From CAVRUF01 sp963716005 (GTDB taxonomy: Bacteria; Actinomycetota; Thermoleophilia; Gaiellales; Gaiellaceae), in assembly GCA_963716005.1 (NCBI GenBank), contig OY970285.1, positions 1,674,001 through 1,738,000 of the forward strand: a stretch of 64,000 nt of DNA, given 5' to 3'. This document shows positions 41,853 to 50,881 of the stretch, piece after piece. Made by a program: the position numbers and the translations under genes. The notes beneath the pieces are model-generated. The model searched no databases, was not told the origin of the DNA, and saw nothing but the letters and a program-made list of their open reading frames with translations. Numbering within the stretch: position 1 is the stretch's first letter; the number at the start of each line of letters is the position of its first letter.

Positions 41853-41880
41853 GAAAGGGCGCGGGAGACCGCGCCCTTTC
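41853..41880 (+). terminator. intrinsic terminator after pilin 2
   Basis: GAAAGGGCGCGG and CCGCGCCCTTTC pair perfectly over 12 bp around a GAGA loop, then TCTTG. The core AGGGCGCGG is shared with the terminator of pilin 1, so the duplication included the terminator. Confidence 0.9.
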
Positions 41881-41888
41881 TCTTGCCC

Positions 41889-41915
41889 TCAAGAGACACG
41901 CGCGCGTGCCGATAG
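41889..41915 (+). promoter_or_regulatory. TCAA-15-GCCGATAG promoter of the pilD-pilB operon
   Basis: TCAA (41889-41892), a 15-nt spacer and GCCGATAG (41908-41915), then the ATG at 41923. This is the arrangement of a sigma-28-like promoter (TAAA-15-GCCGATAA) with one mismatch in each box. Confidence 0.6.
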
Positions 41916-41922
41916 AAAGCAC

Positions 41923-42765
41923 ATGAAGTCGAATCTGCGGCTGCGGGTTCTCGTTCCCACTGCGTTGCTCGCCCTCCTCGGGATGGCGGCATTCGCGTTC
42001 GCGTTCTCCGGGTCTCCCGGCGAGGACGCTGCGCCCGCGCCCACTACTCCGCAGAACGCCGCGCCCCCCGCGCCGGCCGCCGAGGTGAAGCTCGCCGACT
42101 GGGCGAAGCAGGCCCAGGCGATCTGCAAGGAGCTGAACGCAACCAACTCGGAGCTGAAGACGCCGCAGAGCTCGGCCGAGCTCCTGATCGTCGTGCCGCA
42201 GTCGCTCACGAACGCCGAGCAGTCGCTGGCGCAGCTCCGCGCGCTGCCGATGCCGGCGGCCGAGGAGAAGCGGATCAACAAGATGTACAAGCATTTCGAG
42301 CAGTTCATCGCGCTCGAGCGCCAGGCCGTCACCGCCATGCAGGCGGGCGACGTCGTCACGTACGCGAGCACCACCGGTGTCGCGTACGCGCAAAACGACA
42401 AGGGCTCGGCGATCGCGATCGATCTGGGCGCGCCGGCCTGTGGAGCGAACACGGGCAGCGACTCGAAGCTCGCGAAGGAGCTCGAGAAGCACAAGCTCGT
42501 CGTCGTCGTCCTCTACGCCCCCGGCGCGCAGCTCGACACGCTCTCGATCGAAGAGGCGCGCGCAGGCGCGGACATGAGCGGCGCCGGCTTCGTCGCCATC
42601 GACGTCTTCGATCCCAGCGAGATCGCGGTCGTTGCCGCGGCCTATTCGTTCCGAACGGCCCCGTCGACGCTCGTCTTCGTCCGCAACAAGGGCGTCGACT
42701 CCGCGTTCGAGCGCTACGTCGACCGCGAGACGGTCGCCCAGGCCGTCGACAACGCGTCGGTATGA
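41923..42765 (+). CDS. membrane-anchored thioredoxin-like protein of the pilus operon
   Basis: A 280-residue protein with one N-terminal signal-anchor (LVPTALLALLGMAAFAFAFS), a Pro/Ala linker, a helical segment (about 55-145) and a C-terminal thioredoxin-like domain (about 185-280: HKLVVVVLYAPGAQLDTLSI, SFRTAPSTLVFVRNKG). The position of the CxxC is replaced by PGAQLD, so no redox activity is expected; the cis-Pro (TAPST) remains. Only two cysteines are seen outside it. It heads an operon with a small protein and pilD. A scaffold or chaperone role in pilus assembly is possible but unproven. Confidence 0.72.
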   Translation: MKSNLRLRVLVPTALLALLGMAAFAFAFSGSPGEDAAPAPTTPQNAAPPAPAAEVKLADWAKQAQAICKELNATNSELKTPQSSAELLIVVPQSLTNAEQSLAQLRALPMPAAEEKRINKMYKHFEQFIALERQAVTAMQAGDVVTYASTTGVAYAQNDKGSAIAIDLGAPACGANTGSDSKLAKELEKHKLVVVVLYAPGAQLDTLSIEEARAGADMSGAGFVAIDVFDPSEIAVVAAAYSFRTAPSTLVFVRNKGVDSAFERYVDRETVAQAVDNASV

Positions 42766-43022
42766 ACCCGCCGCCCAAGCCCGCCGCCGAGGAGCAGCTG
42801 GCCGTCCGCACCGCGCGGAAGGAGGGCCGCCAGGTGGTGACGATGCGCTCCGTCCACCGCGGCAACGAGTTCGTGGTCGAGTGCGAGGTCTACCCCGTGT
42901 CCGGCCTGCGCGTCGATCCGCTGAACCCGGGCCCCTACCGCTTTCCCACCGTCGACGAGGCGACCGTGTTCCTCGACGAGGCCGTGCAGGCGCTCACGCA
43001 CCTCGGCTGCGAGGTCGAGTGA
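42762..43022 (+). CDS. small hypothetical protein in the pilus operon
   Basis: An 86-residue soluble protein, overlapping the preceding gene by 4 nt (ATGA) and pilD by 1 nt. It has no signal, membrane helix or cysteine pair apart from a single Cys near the end. The middle (GRQVVTMRSVHRGNEFVVEC, PGPYRFPTVDEATVFLDEAV) looks like a small alpha/beta domain. I do not recognise the family. Tight coupling on both sides suggests a role tied to pilus biogenesis. Confidence 0.7.
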   Translation: MNPPPKPAAEEQLAVRTARKEGRQVVTMRSVHRGNEFVVECEVYPVSGLRVDPLNPGPYRFPTVDEATVFLDEAVQALTHLGCEVE

Positions 43023-43780
43023 TGAACCCGAACGCCGCACTCGCCGCACTCGCCCTCTTCCCCGCACTCGCGCTCGGGAGCTTCCTGAACGTCGTCGTCG
43101 CGCGCATTCCCGAGAAGCGCTCGATCGTGACGCCGCGCTCGGCCTGCCCGGGCTGCGGCCACGAGCTCGCGTGGTGGGAGAACATCCCGCTGCTCTCGTA
43201 CGCGCTCCTTCGCGGCAAGTGCAAGGGCTGCAGCGCGCCGATCAGCGTCCGCTACCCGCTCGTCGAGCTGGCCACCGGCCTGCTCATCGCGGCGTGTTTC
43301 TGGCGCTTCGGCCTGACCGGCGAGGCCGTCCTCTACTCCTACTTCTGCGCCGTCATGGTCGCCCTCTCGGCGATCGACTTCGAGCGGCACATCCTCCCGG
43401 ACAAGATCACGCTGCCCTCGGCGGTCGTGATGCTCGGCGGGAACATCGTCCTCATGCCCGACCGGACGCTCGAATGGGTCTTCGCCGGCCTCGGCGCCTC
43501 GCTCTTCCTCTTCATCGCCCTGCTCGTCTACCCGGCGGGGATGGGGATGGGAGACGTGAAGCTGGCTCTGGTGCTCGGTTTCGCGCTCGGCTGGCCCGTG
43601 GCGATCGCGATGATGGTCGGGATGGTCTCGGCGCTCGTACCGTCGTTCTACCTCCTCGCCCGGCACGGCATGAAGGCGCGCAAGATGAAGATCGCCTTCG
43701 GCCCGTTCCTGTGCTTCGGCGGCATCGTCGGGCTCTTCTGGGGGCAGCAGCTCCTGGACGCCTATTTGGCCGGGTTCTAG
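43022..43780 (+). CDS. pilD: prepilin peptidase PilD
   Basis: A 252-residue polytopic membrane protease and N-methylase that cuts prepilin leaders. The N-terminal domain has the four-cysteine zinc site (CPGCGHELAWWENIPLLSYA, then CKGC). The two catalytic aspartates are in SAIDFERHILPD and in GMGMGDVKL, both intact. About seven or eight membrane helices follow. The ATG overlaps the preceding stop by 1 nt. It should process pilins 1 and 2, the PilV- and PilW-like proteins, and possibly PilX. Confidence 0.96.
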   Translation: MNPNAALAALALFPALALGSFLNVVVARIPEKRSIVTPRSACPGCGHELAWWENIPLLSYALLRGKCKGCSAPISVRYPLVELATGLLIAACFWRFGLTGEAVLYSYFCAVMVALSAIDFERHILPDKITLPSAVVMLGGNIVLMPDRTLEWVFAGLGASLFLFIALLVYPAGMGMGDVKLALVLGFALGWPVAIAMMVGMVSALVPSFYLLARHGMKARKMKIAFGPFLCFGGIVGLFWGQQLLDAYLAGF

Positions 43781-43807
43781 CCCGCCGAAAAAACTTGATC
43801 GCACATC

Positions 43808-43835
43808 TCAGGGATTCGGCCCTTCGAGCCGATAA
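43808..43835 (+). promoter_or_regulatory. TCAG-16-GCCGATAA promoter of pilB
   Basis: TCAG (43808-43811), a 16-nt spacer and GCCGATAA (43828-43835), an exact match to the sigma-28 -10 octamer, 9 nt before the GTG at 43845. GGGAG next to the GTG is too close to be a good ribosome binding site. Confidence 0.65.
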
Positions 43836-43844
43836 CTCCTGGGA

Positions 43845-45651
43845 GTGGATCTCGACGACAAACAGCCGCCGATCGACGCACTGACCGGGGAAGGCCTGGG
43901 CATCACGCCCGTGCCGCCGCCGGGTGCCGGAATTCAGCCGAACCGCACGGCCGAGCTCCTGGCCGACCTCCTCGAGGCGACCGGGCTGATCGCCGTGGAC
44001 GCGCTCGCCGAGGCGAAGACGCGCGCGGGCTCCGGCTCGCTGGCCGCGGCCCTCACGGGCGACGGCGACGGCGGAGGAGGCGGCGGCACGTCGAGCGCCG
44101 AGGTCGCACAGGCCCTCGCGGCCCGTTACCACATGCCGTACGTCGACTTCACCGAGGTCGCCGTGCAAAAGGACGCGGTCGAGTCGATCGCGGCGCACGT
44201 CCTCGATCGCGTCGGGGCGATCCCGTACCGCCTCGAGGGCAACACGCTCAAGATCGCGATCGCCGACCCGAGCGACATCCAGAAGGTCGACGAGCTGCGC
44301 CTCGCGACGCGCTACCTCCTGGACATCGGGGTCGCGCCGCGCGAGGACATCGAGCTCGAGCTCCGCAAGATCGCGCGCGCGAGCGAGGTCTGGGAGCGCG
44401 CCGCGCTCGTCGAGGACGAGTTCGACATCGAGGAAGACGCGGACGAGGACGACCTCGAGGCCGACGACGGCGTCTCGGACGCCCCGCTCGTCCGCCTCGT
44501 GAACTCGATCATCCTCCAGGCTGCCGAGGACGGAGCCTCCGACCTCCACTTCGATCCCCAGGACGACTCGCTCGTCGTGCGCCTCCGCGTGGACGGCGTG
44601 CTCACCGAGGTGCAGCGGATCCCGAAGCGCCTCGCGATGGCCGTCACGACGCGCCTGAAGGTGCTCGCGAAGCTCGACATCGCCGAGCGCCGAAAGCCGC
44701 AGGACGGACGCATCTCGCTGAACGCGAAGGCCGCCGGCCGCCTCCTCGACATCCGTGTCGCGGTGCTCCCGTCGGTCGAGGGCGAGATGGTCGTCATGCG
44801 CCTCATCGACAAGTCGAAGAAGCTCCCGAGCCTTTCCGACCTCGGCTTCTCCGACGAGATGCGCGCCCAGCTCGAGGACATCATCGACAAGCCGACCGGC
44901 GCTCTCCTCGTGACCGGGCCGACCGGTTCCGGTAAGTCGACGACGCTCTACGCGTCGCTCACGAAGCTGAACACGCCCGACGTGAACATCATCACCGTCG
45001 AGGATCCGGTCGAGTACCGGATGACCGGCCCGAACCAGGTGCAGGTGAACCCGAAGGCCGGGCTCACGTTCGCGACGGCGCTCCGCTCGATCCTGCGTTC
45101 CGACCCCGATGTCGTGATGGTCGGAGAAATTCGAGACACCGAGACGGCGAAGATGGCCATCGAGGCCGCCCTCACGGGTCACTTCGTCCTCTCCACGCTC
45201 CATACGAACGACGCGCCGAGCGCACTGACCCGCCTGAACGAGATGGGCGTCGAGCCGTTCCTGACCGGCTCCGCCGTCACAGGCGTGGTCGCCCAGCGCC
45301 TCGCCCGAAAGCTTTGCTCCCACTGCTGCGAGATGTACATCCCGACGCGCGAGGAGATGCTCGCCGCCCGATTCACGTCCGAGCAGGTCGCGGCCGCCGA
45401 CGGCGTGTCCCTCTACCGCAAGAAGGGCTGCCCGCGCTGCAACCAGACGGGCTACAAGGGCCGGATCGGCGTCTACCAGCTCATGGTCATGACCGAGGAG
45501 CTCTCGCACCTCGCCGCGACGCACGCGAGCCGGGACGACCTCGAGCGCGCCGCAATCGGCAGCGGCATGAAGACCCTCTGGGACGACGGCCTCGTCGAAG
45601 GTCGCCTCCGGGCTGACGTCGATCGAAGAGATCGGCCGCGTTCTCGTTTAG
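43845..45651 (+). CDS. pilB: pilus assembly ATPase PilB, broken near its 3' end by an apparent 1-nt insertion
   Basis: The extension motor ATPase. The N-terminal GspE-N domain (about 40-190) is followed by the ATPase with Walker A GPTGSGKSTT (about residue 358), IITVEDPVEYRM, Walker B DPDVVMVGEIRDTET, TGHFVLSTLHTNDA and a four-Cys zinc motif (CSHCC, then CPRCN). The frame as given runs past the usual end into repeat DNA. Removing one base near 45597 yields LVKVASGLTSIEEIGRVLV and a stop at 45651, exactly the normal PilB C-terminus, for a 601-residue protein. The error is therefore almost certainly a sequence artefact or a very recent mutation. Confidence 0.93.
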
Positions 45652-45689
45652 AGCGCGGCACGCGCCGCTTCGATACCCGCGCGCGCTAC

Positions 45690-45968
45690 AAGGGTCCACA
45701 TCCCCACCCAGGGTGGGGCGAAATCTCCACCCGCCGCCCACTGACCAGCCTACGGCTAGGCGATCCGCGGCGCTACGGCCCAGCGCGCCAATTCTGCGCC
45801 GGAGACGTGCCGATTCGCCACGCGTAGAACCGCCGCCGCGACCGACATGGCGAGCGCGGCTCACCGAGCCCTTGCGCCAGGACGAGCTGCGACCACGTCC
45901 GTAGTCGAGTCCAGCTCTTCCCCGGCCGAAGTCGCTTGTCCCGCGAAGCGGGGCGAGACTTCGGGCGG
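45690..45968 (+). repeat. structured intergenic repeat, copy B
   Basis: The 320-nt gap between convergent pilB and pilX holds no gene. It has CCCCACCCAGGGTGGGG (45699-45715) as in copy D, CGCGCCAATTC at about 45784, the core CCGCCGCGACCGACATGGCG with GCGCGGCTCAC (45830-45863), and a terminal hairpin CCGGCCGAAGTC/GACTTCGGGCGG (45922-45933, 45957-45968; 11 of 12 paired, inner CCCGC/GCGGG). The hairpin ends 3 nt from the pilX stop. Confidence 0.55.
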
Positions 45969-45971
45969 TGA

Positions 45972-47921
45972 CTAGCCGGTCTGGGGACCGAGCACGAACA
46001 GGTGGTCGGCCGCGCTGTACGGGTTCATGTAGACCTGGCCGTCGACGAGCGTTCCGAGGTCGGGCCACGGGTAGTACGTCGGCCAACCGTTCGGCTCGTC
46101 GGGGAGCGTGATCGTGTCGCACACGATCGGGCCGCTCAGATGGAAGTTCTCGTGGACGAGGCAGTCGCCGTTCGCGTAGATGAGACCCTGGAGCCCTGAC
46201 GGGACGGACTGGGACTGCGTACCGCCCTGGTCGAACTCCGCCCAGCCGCCGGCGAGCACGATCATCATGTTCTGGCTCGGATCCCAGTTCCCCATGCCGC
46301 CGGACTGGGTGACACAGCTCGACGTCCCGGAGCCGCCGGCGCAGACGAGCTCGTCGAACTCGAGGTCGCCGGACGCGTAGATGATGCCGCGGCCCTGGTA
46401 GTGGACGACCTGGCCGTCATCGTCGAAGCGGAAGTTCCCGTCGATGAAGATCGTGCCGTTGATCTTCATGACGTGGGTCTGGTAGTTCCAGGAGATCTCG
46501 CCGAGCAGGTTGTTGTTCGCGTCCTTCACCTGGCACGTGTAGCTCGAGTTCGTCGGCGTCATCTCACCGTTCTGCGAGAGGCTCCGGTTCCGGACCGAGT
46601 CGTTGTCGAACGTGTTCGGGAAGGTGCCGCCGCCCGTGCAGTAGCTCTTCGGCCCCGGTTTTGCGTTCTCGTACCAGTACTGCATGTCCACGGACGGCTT
46701 GTTGAGGCCGGCCGGCGTCGTGGCGACGGTGTCCGAGAAGACCTTGTCCGCCGTGGAGCACGGCGTGTGCGCGGTCGCGGTTCCGTACTTGCAGGTTCCG
46801 CTGGCCGCGAAGTAGTCGATGGGCGTGGCCGCCGTCCCGATCGTCGTGTCGATGTACGTGACCGTGATCTCGACGTAGTCGACCGTTGCCGTCGTCGACG
46901 TCGTCGTCGTGTTCCTCGCCTGGAGCCGCAGGCCGAAGTTCGACGCGTTGACCTGGGCCGGGGTCCACGTCGTGCCCCAGAGGTCCGAGCCCGAGCCGTA
47001 GGTTCGGTTCGTATCGATCGTCGGCCAGTACACGCCAGTCGCGGGCTTGTCGGTGATCCCCGACGTCGAGCCGCCCTTGAGGAGCTGCACGTGGTTGTCC
47101 TGAATGCGGGTCACGCTCGACGCTGCGCGCTCGACCGTGGCGGTGATCCCAAGGATCGTTGCCGTCGACGGGATGGAGAAGCCGAAGTTCGTCGCATCGA
47201 GGTTGGCGCTCGTCGCTGAGCTGCCCAGAATCACGGACGCGTCGGATCCGTTCGAGGAAACGATGTTCGAGGAGCTCGTCCACCCGGTACCGGATCCGGG
47301 CGAGCGCTGCGCACCCTCGGACGTCATCGTCACGTTGCCGCCGACCTCGACGGTCGTGTCGGCGCCGGTGATCTTGCCCGAGCCGACGAGGCAGATGCCG
47401 CCGCGGCTTGCGACCGGCATCGTCACCGTGACGTCGGTGATCGTGAGGCAGGAGCTGGGATCGTCGTGGTACATCCGGCTCCACGCGGCGACGGTTCCAC
47501 CCGACGAGAGTCCGTAGACGACGACCGTGCGCGTGAGCGTGCGCTTGATCAGATTCGCGCCGCCGGTCGGGTTCGGGGCGCTGCCCGTGGACGTGATCGT
47601 CCACGTCGTGCCCGTGAGCGTGCCGGAGTACGTGACACTGCCGCCCGAGGTCGGGTAGCTGACCGTCTTGGACGCGAGGATGTTCGGCTGCATCGGCGTG
47701 AGCGAGCCCTGCAGCACGGCGAGCGCCTGGGCGATCCCCGCCTCCGCGAGGTCGTAGGCGAGCCCGTTCCCCTTCGAATAGCCGGCGCTGCGCGCGTTCG
47801 AATTGGCGTAGTAGACGATGGTCGTGCCGGTAACCGTGAGCACGCCAAGGACGCCAATAGCCATGACCAAAGAAATCCCCCGCTCGGAGCGGAGGAGCCG
47901 CATGAGGCGCTGAAGTAGCAC
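45972..47921 (-). CDS. PilX-like pilus-associated protein
   Basis: A 649-residue secreted protein, with a short basic start, RSERGISLVMAIGVLGVLTV as an N-terminal membrane helix (PilX_N type, without the pilin Glu5 rule), and the phrase AYDLAEAGIAQALAVLQGS typical of PilX. The long Thr/Ser/Gly-rich ectodomain has several cysteines and, late, a bactofilin-like or beta-helix-like region (GTIFIDGNFRFDDDGQVVHY, GRGIIYASGDLEFDEL). It may act as a tip adhesin or pilus-stability factor. The start is uncertain: GTG 47921 and ATG 47903 are possible. It is the last gene of the pilT2 operon. Confidence 0.75.
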   Translation of the reverse strand: MLLQRLMRLLRSERGISLVMAIGVLGVLTVTGTTIVYYANSNARSAGYSKGNGLAYDLAEAGIAQALAVLQGSLTPMQPNILASKTVSYPTSGGSVTYSGTLTGTTWTITSTGSAPNPTGGANLIKRTLTRTVVVYGLSSGGTVAAWSRMYHDDPSSCLTITDVTVTMPVASRGGICLVGSGKITGADTTVEVGGNVTMTSEGAQRSPGSGTGWTSSSNIVSSNGSDASVILGSSATSANLDATNFGFSIPSTATILGITATVERAASSVTRIQDNHVQLLKGGSTSGITDKPATGVYWPTIDTNRTYGSGSDLWGTTWTPAQVNASNFGLRLQARNTTTTSTTATVDYVEITVTYIDTTIGTAATPIDYFAASGTCKYGTATAHTPCSTADKVFSDTVATTPAGLNKPSVDMQYWYENAKPGPKSYCTGGGTFPNTFDNDSVRNRSLSQNGEMTPTNSSYTCQVKDANNNLLGEISWNYQTHVMKINGTIFIDGNFRFDDDGQVVHYQGRGIIYASGDLEFDELVCAGGSGTSSCVTQSGGMGNWDPSQNMMIVLAGGWAEFDQGGTQSQSVPSGLQGLIYANGDCLVHENFHLSGPIVCDTITLPDEPNGWPTYYPWPDLGTLVDGQVYMNPYSAADHLFVLGPQTG

Positions 47922-47940
47922 GATGTTCAGGTGAGGAGCG

Positions 47941-48477
47941 TCAGGTGCGCGTGGAGTTCCTGAGAACAACATCGGTTTCCAGACGCCAGGTCTTCCATCC
48001 CTCGTTCTGGCGAATGTTCACCGGGAGGTTCAGGTGGAGCTTCCCGAGCGTCGAGGTCGACTGCGCGGTGTACGAGAAGACGTTGCCGCTCGTGATGTAG
48101 TCGGCGATCACCGAGCCGGCGCGGCGCAGCCGGTAGCGGCCGGTCGAGACGAGCGACGTGTCGTAGACGATGTTCTGGGCGGTTCCGCCGGCCGTCGGGC
48201 AGGTCGCGGGAAGCACGACCGTGATTGATGCGGCGCTGGTGAAGGTGACGGAGGTCGCGCAGTGCACCTCGCGGCGCATGCGGTCGGTCGCGATCCGCAC
48301 GGCCTGCTGCGCCTCGAAGCGGCGGTTCAACTCGAGCTGCGACTTGGCGCCCGCGACGAAGAGCGAAGTGATCGAGGTGACGACCGTGACGAGGATCGCC
48401 ATGACGGCGATCAACTCGACGAGCGAATAGCCGGCCTGCGCCCGAAGGCGGACCCGGCGGGAGAGCCGGCGGATCAC
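47941..48477 (-). CDS. type IV pilus minor pilin, PilW-like
   Basis: A 178-residue prepilin-like protein from GTG 48477, which overlaps the stop of the upstream gene (GTGA). The leader (MIRRLSRRVRLRAQAG) ends before YSLVELIAVMAILVTVVTSI, a type III site with Tyr instead of Phe at +1 and Glu at +5. The phrase RFEAQQAVRIATDRMRREV is typical of PilW/GspJ. Processing by PilD and a role in pilus priming are expected. Confidence 0.82.
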   Translation of the reverse strand: MIRRLSRRVRLRAQAGYSLVELIAVMAILVTVVTSITSLFVAGAKSQLELNRRFEAQQAVRIATDRMRREVHCATSVTFTSAASITVVLPATCPTAGGTAQNIVYDTSLVSTGRYRLRRAGSVIADYITSGNVFSYTAQSTSTLGKLHLNLPVNIRQNEGWKTWRLETDVVLRNSTRT

Positions 48478-49346
48478 TTGCCGCTGCGGCGCTCGACTTC
48501 GGCGAGTGCGGCCTCGGCGACGGCTGCGCTCTTTCCGCCCATGTCCCACCGCGACTGGAGGTCGTGGTCGACGCGGACGAGGATGCGCAGAGCCTCCGCG
48601 CCGCCGCTCCAGCCGAACTGGGCGCCGGTCACGAGCCATGCGTGCTGGTAGAGCCAGAAGTTGACGAGGGCGGGCGTCGGCTTCGGCTTGCCGGAGAGGC
48701 GCTTCTCGAGGATGCGCGCCCGGTCGGGCAGCGGCATCTCGTCGAGAGGCTCGGCGGGTGCGCCGGGGACGACGAACGCGGGCTTGCGGACCTTGACGGT
48801 CTTCCGCTTCTTCTTCGCCGGCTTCTGGGCCTTCGAAGTGTTCGTCTTCTGGCTCTTGGTGGGCTGGCTCGCGGGGGGTGCGGCCGCGGGGGCCTCATCG
48901 GCCGGCGCGGGCGCCTCGGCGTTGCCGTCGGCGAGGACCACGGCGGTGCCGGCGCGCGAGGACTTGTTCTCGGGGAGGCCGTTCTCGGCGTAGTCCGCGT
49001 TCTTCTGAAGGTGCAGCACGACGATCGGAGCGCCGGTGTCCATCACCTTCGTTCCCGGGGCAGGATTCTGTGAGGCGACCGTGTTGGCTGCGTAGCCCTC
49101 GACCGGGCCGTCGACGCGCCAGGCGAACCCGCCGTCCTCGAGGATGCCCTTGGCGAAGACGTAAGCCTGCTGGCGCACGTCGGGGACGATCAGGATCTCC
49201 TGAACGTCCTGCGCGGCCGGCTCGACCTGGTCCGCGTCAGTGCTCTCGTGGCCCGAGGCCGCGAACGTGATCGCGGATGCCGCGAGCAGCCAGATCAGGG
49301 TCAGAGCCGCGATCCGGGGCAAGAGCGCAGAGAGACGTGCCGCCAT
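48474..49346 (-). CDS. secreted or membrane-anchored PASTA-domain protein
   Basis: A 290-residue protein. A signal or anchor helix (LPRIAALTLIWLLAASAITF, about 9-28) is followed by one PASTA domain (about 50-115: ILIVPDVRQQAYVFAKGILE, ASQNPAPGTKV), an Ala/Pro/Lys linker, and a C-terminal helical domain (about 200-290). PASTA domains bind muropeptides or beta-lactams and target proteins to septal wall. Here it is translationally coupled to the PilW-like gene, so it may help the pilus cross peptidoglycan. The C-terminal domain is not recognised. Confidence 0.75.
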   Translation of the reverse strand: MAARLSALLPRIAALTLIWLLAASAITFAASGHESTDADQVEPAAQDVQEILIVPDVRQQAYVFAKGILEDGGFAWRVDGPVEGYAANTVASQNPAPGTKVMDTGAPIVVLHLQKNADYAENGLPENKSSRAGTAVVLADGNAEAPAPADEAPAAAPPASQPTKSQKTNTSKAQKPAKKKRKTVKVRKPAFVVPGAPAEPLDEMPLPDRARILEKRLSGKPKPTPALVNFWLYQHAWLVTGAQFGWSGGAEALRILVRVDHDLQSRWDMGGKSAAVAEAALAEVERRSGK

Positions 49347-49425
49347 ACCTACCCCATCGGCAGTCTGGCGCGGGGGTCAATCCCCTAACGGGGGAGGGCC
49401 CGCGGGATTTCGGGGGAGACGCCGG

Positions 49426-50871
49426 TTAGTCGGTCGTGAAGCCGATGACCGGCCCGTCCGAGGACGGAGCGCCGAACGTGGCGGCCGGAGCGCCTGCCGG
49501 TGCGGGCGCCTGGCCCTGCCAGCTGAAGGCGACGCCGGCGAACGACTGGAACCACGCAGTTTCCTGCGGATAGGAGCTCACGGGGACGAACTGGAGGTGC
49601 AGGTGTGGCCCGGTCGAGTTGCCGGTCGAGCCGACGAGACCCACGGAGGCTCCCGCCGCGAGCGCGGTGCCCGGCGTGATGTGCGGCTCCATGTAGGAGA
49701 GGTGGCAGTACAGGTAGGTCGTGCCGTCGGCGATCTGGATCGAAAAGCCGATGCCGCAGTTGGACGTGTCCTGGGGGAACGTCTGCATGACGATCCCGTC
49801 GGCGAGCGCGTACAGCGGCGAGCCCATGGGCGCCGCGATGTCGGCCGCGGGGTAGTCGTGGTGCGTCGCCGCCGTCGAGACGACGGACGGGCCGCCGCCG
49901 ACCGGGAAGACGAACTGGCCGGAGTAGATGGGCGAGCCGTAGCCGCCGGCGAGCGACGGGTTGCCGAACGCGAACGTGTTCGCCTGGCCTTCCATCGCGC
50001 CCTCGAGGTCGTCCACGAGTTGCGCCGCCTCGGCGAGCGCGCCCTGCTTGCGCGCCACACGGCTGACCGCGGCCTCGTGCTGCACGACCAGGTCGGTGAC
50101 CTCCGCTTCGAGCGTCGCGAACTGCTCGTCCGTCAGGTCGGGGTTGCCGGCGCGCTGCTCGGCCTCGAGCACGGCCGCGTCGAGCTGGCGCTCGGCGTCG
50201 GACGCCTTCGTGACCGCGTCCTGCGCAGCGATGACCGCCTTGCGCGCCTCCTCGAGGCGCTTCTCGAGATCGTCGACCTGGAAGACGGCGTCCGCGCCGA
50301 CGGCGGCGGAGCCGAAGCCGAGCCCGGCGCCGAGCGTCGCGTCGAAGCCGCCGCCGCCCGAGAACACCCGGGCCAGCTCGAGCACGTCCTGGACGTACCA
50401 GTCGGCGTGGTTGTAGGCGAAGATCCCGCGGTAGAGATCCTCGCGCGCGCCCGCGGCCGCGAGGTAGCGCGCCGCGGAGAAGATCCCGTCCTCCGGATCC
50501 CAGGGATTCGCGAGCCCGTCGCCGTCGGCGTCGGTTCCCCAGCGCTCCCAGGTAGACGGCATGAACTGCATCCAACCCACCGCGCCGGCCGAGCTCGGGC
50601 CCATGTTGCGGCCGAAGTTCGACTCGATCTTGTTGATCGCGCCGAGTACTTCCCACGGAACGCCGTACGCGGCGCCGGCCGACTTCCAGAGCTCGAGGAG
50701 CTGCGCGTAGGAGCGCTGCTCGGGAACTGCGGGGCCGACCTGGAGGTTGAACGGCATCGCGACCGAGCCGGGCGAGTTCGGGGTTTCGGCGCTCGGGAGC
50801 GCGGCGGGCGCCGACGAGGCGGCGACACCGGCGAGCGTGAGCGTGAGGAAAAGAAGAGCGAGTCGCCGCAC
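49426..50871 (-). CDS. secreted lytic transglycosylase fused to M23 peptidase
   Basis: A 481-residue exported wall hydrolase. A signal peptide (MRRLALLFLTLTLAGVAASS) precedes an SLT/MltB-type domain (about 45-165) with the catalytic Glu in KIESNFG and GWMQFMPSTWERWG. A coiled coil spans about 190-290. The M23 metallopeptidase at about 310-460 has zinc ligands in HHDYPAADIAAP and HLHLQF, so both domains look active. One enzyme could cut glycan and peptide bonds at the same place. It lies between pilT2 and the PASTA gene, suggesting that it opens the wall for the pilus. GTG 50871 is chosen because longer starts overlap pilT2. Confidence 0.88.
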   Translation of the reverse strand: MRRLALLFLTLTLAGVAASSAPAALPSAETPNSPGSVAMPFNLQVGPAVPEQRSYAQLLELWKSAGAAYGVPWEVLGAINKIESNFGRNMGPSSAGAVGWMQFMPSTWERWGTDADGDGLANPWDPEDGIFSAARYLAAAGAREDLYRGIFAYNHADWYVQDVLELARVFSGGGGFDATLGAGLGFGSAAVGADAVFQVDDLEKRLEEARKAVIAAQDAVTKASDAERQLDAAVLEAEQRAGNPDLTDEQFATLEAEVTDLVVQHEAAVSRVARKQGALAEAAQLVDDLEGAMEGQANTFAFGNPSLAGGYGSPIYSGQFVFPVGGGPSVVSTAATHHDYPAADIAAPMGSPLYALADGIVMQTFPQDTSNCGIGFSIQIADGTTYLYCHLSYMEPHITPGTALAAGASVGLVGSTGNSTGPHLHLQFVPVSSYPQETAWFQSFAGVAFSWQGQAPAPAGAPAATFGAPSSDGPVIGFTTD

Positions 50872-50881
50872 TGCCGGAACC

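Noticed and set aside
42935..45524. Long minus-strand frames across pilD and pilB
   Set aside because: Antisense shadows of well-defined pilus genes.
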